The translations under genes and the position numbers were made by a program. DNA of 64,000 nucleotides from Amphiduros pacificus (Eukaryota > Annelida > Polychaeta > Phyllodocida > Hesionidae): contig OX439004.1 of the NCBI GenBank assembly GCA_949316495.1, positions 1,118,501-1,182,500 of the forward strand, given 5' to 3'. Below are positions 59,331 to 64,000 of the stretch, in pieces (position 1 is the first letter of the stretch; the number at the start of each line of letters is the position of its first letter). Under the pieces are notes generated by a model that was not told the DNA's origin, did no database searches, and saw nothing but the letters and a program-made list of their open reading frames with translations.

Positions 59331-59598
59331 TCACCAGAGGCCTTGCCAGGTGATTGTCATGTCAAGGATATGCTAAATGACAATTCAGTGAGGCAGAACA
59401 CTATCTGGTACTGTTAAACCCCTAAACAAACAAACAAACAAACAAACAAACCAACCAACAAACAAGCTAGAAAACAAATCAATGTCTGGATGTTTGAATC
59501 AGTTATATCACTGGCTTCTTGCTGAAATTTTACTTTGCTATCTCAGGCTCAAATATTTGATACATTTCAACATCCCTGATTATCATTCCATCATACAG

Positions 59599-59849
59599 AT
59601 ATGTTTAGGTACTTATGATATGTTTAGGTACTTGTGATTTGTTTAGGTACTTATGATATGTTTAGGTACTTATGATATGTTTAGGTACTTATGATATGTT
59701 GAGGTACTTATGATGTGTTTAGGTACTTATGATATGTTTAGGTACTTATGATATGTTGAGGTACTTATGATGTGTTTAGGTACCTATGATATGTTTAGGT
59801 ATTATGATATGTTGAGGTACTTATGATTTGTTTAGGTACTTATGAGTTT
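59599..59849. repeat. 19-bp minisatellite, about 13 units
   Basis: The unit is GATATGTTTAGGTACTTAT, with TTGAGG and GATGTG variants that recur as a two- to three-unit block. Confidence 0.93.
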
Positions 59850-59885
59850 GACCATTACTGGCAGCAGCTACAAGTGGCCAGCTTA

Positions 59886-60494
59886 TGCCTCAGTCACATT
59901 TGCACCGGGCGCCGGCCGGGCAGTAACAATCGGCCGACTTCACAGTCTGCCAGGCGCCGGGGAGTTTATAAGCAACAATCTGAGATATTCCGTAGCTGTG
60001 GTCACATTATTGAAGGGCACCGCACGGCACGTGCAAGACTGAATGACACAGACGTCTGCAGGATATCTTAAAGACGTCTGTCTCATTTGACAGATGTCTG
60101 AAAGACATCTTAAAGACGTCTATGATATATCGCAGGGAGCCCGTGCGATCATCTGACGATGGTCTATGAACCCATGAAATAAATATAATCCTATTTTCAC
60201 CGCACGATGCCACCGGCAGCCCTAAGATAATCTGCCGATGTCCCTGCGGGACACTGCCGGGACCCTGCCATGCACTTTAAGATGATATTTGCTGATAAGA
60301 CATCGGGGAAACGCTGGCAACTTTTATGTGGCAGCTAAAAGTTCCCGATGACCCGGCCGACATCTTAAAGATGCCCAATTGTGGCCGATGATCTCCCGGT
60401 GCCCGTACGGCAATCTGAACTGCCTTCCGATTTTGTAAAAAATACCCATCGGCCGGGCATCTTTACTGAAATCGGCGCAAATGTGGATGAGGCA
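59886..60494. mobile_element. Harbinger-like MITE, about 610 bp
   Basis: The left end TGCCTCAGTCACATTTGC and the right end GCAAATGTGGATGAGGCA are inverted with two or three changes over about 22 bp. TTA flanks both sides (59,883-59,885 and 60,495-60,497), matching the 3-bp TWA duplication of PIF/Harbinger. The inside is much richer in G+C than its surroundings, with many CCGGC, GACGTC and CATCTTAAAGA words. No coding capacity. Confidence 0.75.
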
Positions 60495-60497
60495 TTA

Positions 60498-61076
60498 GTG
60501 ACTCTAATCTGCGGTAAATGGTGACAAGAAATGGTCAGCAGCAAGTAGCGAGTTCATTGACCCTTCAAATGCTCACCATATGGAGTCCTCCAACTGACTG
60601 ATAGCTCAGAGTAATTACTCTAAGCTTAGAGCTATCTCTAACCTTCTTTGAACACATTCATGGCTGTGGTGATTGTTGCAGATAAATTGAACCTGAGCTG
60701 TCCCAAAGCATATCTGAAGTTTTATTTCTGTCGAGTAATCAGATACACATTACAGTAACATGATCTCAAACATTGAGCCTTGGGGTTTACAATACTTAGA
60801 CTGTAAAGTAGAGTCATTATTACTTGATCCTTGTGACCTAGTTTGAAGATGATTATTTACAGTGTATATGTACACCACATAATGTAGCCCCATTCAGGTA
60901 GTACGTGGAGTAGGTGGTCCATATTACTATAGGCTTCTGAGGCAGTGCCGTTTATCAAGCCAATCATGGCAGCAACATGATCATTAGTGTCTTATGATCA
61001 TCATGTCAGATGTTATCAATGGCCAAAGTGAATCACAGGTAATGCTTCATTTATAATATTGATTTATAATGTTACA
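60498..61076. other. Spacer between Harbinger-like MITE and the terminal 80-bp array
   Basis: No exon or repeat was recognised. It is presumably still inside the RABGAP1-like gene, since no gene end was seen. Confidence 0.4.
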
Positions 61077-61089
61077 TTTAATGCCTGGT

Positions 61090-61109
61090 GTGAACATATA
61101 TATGGTGTG

Positions 61110-61158
<49 letters not shown>

Positions 61159-64000
61159 GTGGGAGGGTGCCTGGAGAGAGCTGGCCTTATGTGACCTGTA
61201 TGGGACTGGTGTGAGCATATAGTGGTATATATAAGGTAGTGGGAGGGTGCCTAGAGAGAGCTGGCCTTGCTGCCCTGTATGGGACTGGTGTGAGCATATA
61301 GTGGTATATATAAGGTAGTGGGAGGGTGCCTGGAGAGAGCTGGCCTTATGTGACCTGAATGGGACTGGTGTGAGCATATAGTGGTATATATAAGGTAGTG
61401 GGAGGGTGCCTGGAGAGAGCTGGCCTTATGTGATCTGAATGGGACTGGTGTGAGCATATAGTGGTATATATAAGGTAGTGGGAGGGTGCCTGGAGAGAGC
61501 TGGCCTTATGTGACCTCTATGGGACTGGTGTGAGCATATAGTGGTATATATAAGGTAGTGGGAGGGTGCCTGGAGAGAGCTGGCCTTATGTGATCTGAAT
61601 GGGACTGGTGTGAGCATATAGTGGTATATATAAGGTAGTGGGAGGGTGCCTGGAGAGAGCTGGCCTTATGTGACCTGTATGGGACTGGTGTGAGCATATA
61701 GTGGTATATATAAGGTAGTGGGAGGGTGCCTGGTGAGAGCTGGCCTTGCTGCCCTGAATGGGACTGGTGTGAGCATATAGTGGTATATATAAGGTAGTGG
61801 GAGGGTGCCTGGAGAGAGCTGGCCTTGCTGCCCTGAATGGGACTGGTGTGAGCATATAGTGGTATATATAAGGTAGTGGGAGGGTGCCTGGAGAGAGCTG
61901 GCCTTATGTGACCTGTATGGGACTGGTGTGAGCATATAGTGGTATATATAAGGTAGTGGGAGGGTGCCTGGAGAGAGCTGGCCTTGCTGCCCTGAATGGG
62001 ACTGGTGTGAGCATATAGTGGTATATATAAGGTAGTGGGAGGGTGCCTGGAGAGAGCTGGCCTTGCTGCCCTGAATGGGACTGGTGTGAGCATATAGTGG
62101 TATATATAAGGTAGTGGGAGGGTGCCTGGAGAGAGCTGGCCTTGCTGCCCTGAATGGGACTGGTGTGAGCATATAGTGGTATATATAAGGTAGTGGGAGG
62201 GTGCCTGGAGAGAGCTGGCCTTATGTGACCTGTATGGGACTGGTGTGAGCATATAGTGGTATATATAAGGTAGTGGGAGGGTGCCTGGAGAGAGCTGGCC
62301 TTGCTGCCCTGAATGGGACTGGTGTGAACATATAGTGGTATATATAAGGTAGTGGGAGGGTGCCTGGAGAGAGCTGGCCTTATGTGACCTGAATGGGACT
62401 GGTGTGAGCATATAGTGGTATATATAAGGTAGTGGGAGGGTGCCTGGAGAGAGCTGGCCTTATGTGACCTGTATGGGACTGGTGTGAGCATATAGTGGTA
62501 TATATAAGGTAGTGGGAGGGTGCCTGGAGAGAGCTGGCCTTATGTGACCTGTATGGGACTGGTGTGAGCATATAGTGGTATATATAAGGTAGTGGGAGGG
62601 CGCCTGGAGAGAGCTGGCCTTATGTGACCTGTATGGGACTGGTGTGAGCATATAGTGGTATATATAAGGTAGTGGGAGGGTGCCTGGAGAGAGCTGGCCT
62701 TGCTGCCCTGAATGGGACTGGTGTGAGCATATAGTGGTATATATAAGGTAGTGGGAGGGTGCCTGGAGAGAGCTGGCCTTATGTGACCTGAATGGGACTG
62801 GTGTGAGCATATAGTGGTATATATAAGGTAGTGGGAGGGTGCCTGGAGAGAGCTGGCCTTATGTGACCTGTATGGGACTGGTGTGAGCATATAGTGGTAT
62901 ATATAAGGTAGTGGGAGGGTGCCTGGAGAGAGCTGGCCTTGCTGCCCTGTATGGGACTGGTGTGAGCATATAGTGGTATATATAAGGTAGTGGGAGGGTG
63001 CCTGGAGAGAGCTGGCCTTGCTGCCCTGTATGGGACTGGTGTGAGCATATAGTGGTGTATATAAGGTAGTGGGAGGGTGCCTGGAGAGAGCTGGCCTTAT
63101 GTGATCTGAATGGGACTGGTGTGAGCATATAGTGGTATATATAAGGTAGTGGGAGGGTGCCTGGAGAGAGCTGACCTTATGTGCCCTGAATGGGACTGGT
63201 GTGAGCATATAGTGGTATATATAAGGTAGTGGGAGGGTGCCTGGAGAGAGCTGACCTTATGTGCCCTGAATGGGACTGGTGTGAGCATATAGTGGTATAT
63301 ATAAGGTAGTGGGAGGGTGCCTGGAGAGAGCTGGCCTTGCTGCCCTGAATGGGACTGGTGTGAGCATAGAGTGGTATATATAAGGTAGTGGGAGGGTGCC
63401 TGGAGAGAGCTGGCCTTATGTGCCCTGAATGGGACTGGTGTGAGCATATAGTGGTATATATAAGGTAGTGGGAGGGTGCCTGGAGAGAGCTGGCCTTATG
63501 TGACCTGTATGGGACTGGTGTGAGCATATAGTGGTATATATAAGGTAGTGGGAGGGTGCCTGGAGAGAGCTGGCCTTGCTGCCCTGAATGGGACTGGTGT
63601 GAGCATATAGTGGTATATATAAGGTAGTGGGAGGGTGCCTGGAGAGAGCTGGCCTTGCTGCCCTGTATGGGACTGGTGTGAGCATATAGTGGTATATATA
63701 AGGTAGTGGGAGGGTGCCTGGAGAGAGCTGGCCTTATGTGACCTGTATGGGACTGGTGTGAGCATATAGTGGTATATATAAGGTAGTGGGAGGGTGCCTG
63801 GAGAGAGCTGGCCTTATGTGACCTGAATGGGACTGGTGTGAGCATATAGTGGTATATATAAGGTAGTGGGAGGGTGCCTGGAGAGAGCTGGCCTTATGTG
63901 ACCTGAATGGGACTGGTGTGAGCATATAGTGGTATATATAAGGTAGTGGGAGGGTGCCTGGAGAGAGCTGGCCTTATGTGACCTGTATGGGACTGGTGTG
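61090..64000. repeat. 79/80-bp minisatellite, about 36 units, running off the window
   Basis: The unit runs GGTAGTGGGAGGGTGCCTGG, AGAGAGCTGGCC, then either TTATGTGACCTG (80 bp) or TTGCTGCCCTG (79 bp), then TATGGGACTGGTGTGAGCAT and AGTGGTATATATAA. The left edge starts with a (TA)n run (about 61,107-61,153) that looks like an expansion of the unit's own TATATATA. Because 80 is not a multiple of 3, all three minus-strand frames are visited in turn and stay open. Confidence 0.98.

Noticed and set aside
61078-63925. Many overlapping minus-strand open frames up to 301 codons (MLTPVPFRSH...)
   Set aside because: An 80-bp tandem unit without stops reads open in all three frames; no start context, splice structure or homology supports coding.

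Overview
The window is nuclear DNA of an intron-rich bilaterian animal. Split genes with GT-AG introns (one GC-AG), about one third G+C by eye, many small DNA-transposon remnants and a heavy load of minisatellites point to a marine invertebrate, possibly a mollusc or other lophotrochozoan. The species cannot be fixed from the sequence. All exon models below were built by hand from splice consensus, reading-frame phase and remembered human relatives, not from transcripts.

Layout. 2.8-4.8 kb: an LRRC41-like leucine-rich-repeat protein (+), coding part in one exon. 7.2-9.9 kb: TRMT112 (-), four exons, 124 aa. 11.9-15.3 kb: MRRF, the mitochondrial ribosome recycling factor (+), six exons, 271 aa. 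18.7-26.5 kb: QTRT2, the accessory subunit of queuine tRNA-ribosyltransferase (-), eleven coding exons, 413 aa. 28.3-35.9 kb: NELFE, the RNA-binding subunit of negative elongation factor (+), ten exons, 308 aa. 37.8-40.6 kb: an alpha-tubulin (-), five exons, 452 aa. 43.6 kb onward: the 5' half of a RABGAP1/RABGAP1L orthologue (+), seven firm coding exons ending at 54,352; its TBC domain was not found and presumably lies past the window. TRMT112/MRRF, QTRT2/NELFE and tubulin/RABGAP1 are each head-to-head pairs with 1-3 kb between start codons, so shared promoter regions are plausible. Most are housekeeping genes of translation, tRNA modification or transcription and do not form one pathway.

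Repeats. From 19 kb on, introns are filled by tandem arrays with units of about 19, 21, 25, 28, 30, 40, 45, 46, 80 and 80-110 bp. The most notable pattern is that several arrays begin at an exon edge and carry copies of the real splice site: about 30 copies of a coding-exon end plus its 5' splice site in RABGAP1 (50.44-53.60 kb), about eight in QTRT2 (22.4-23.3 kb), a single duplicated exon end at 19.9 kb, and a duplicated 3' splice site at 43.4-43.6 kb. The window ends inside an 80-bp array. At least seven short inverted-repeat DNA elements are present, most with visible target-site duplications. One family occurs three times with three different 6-bp duplications.
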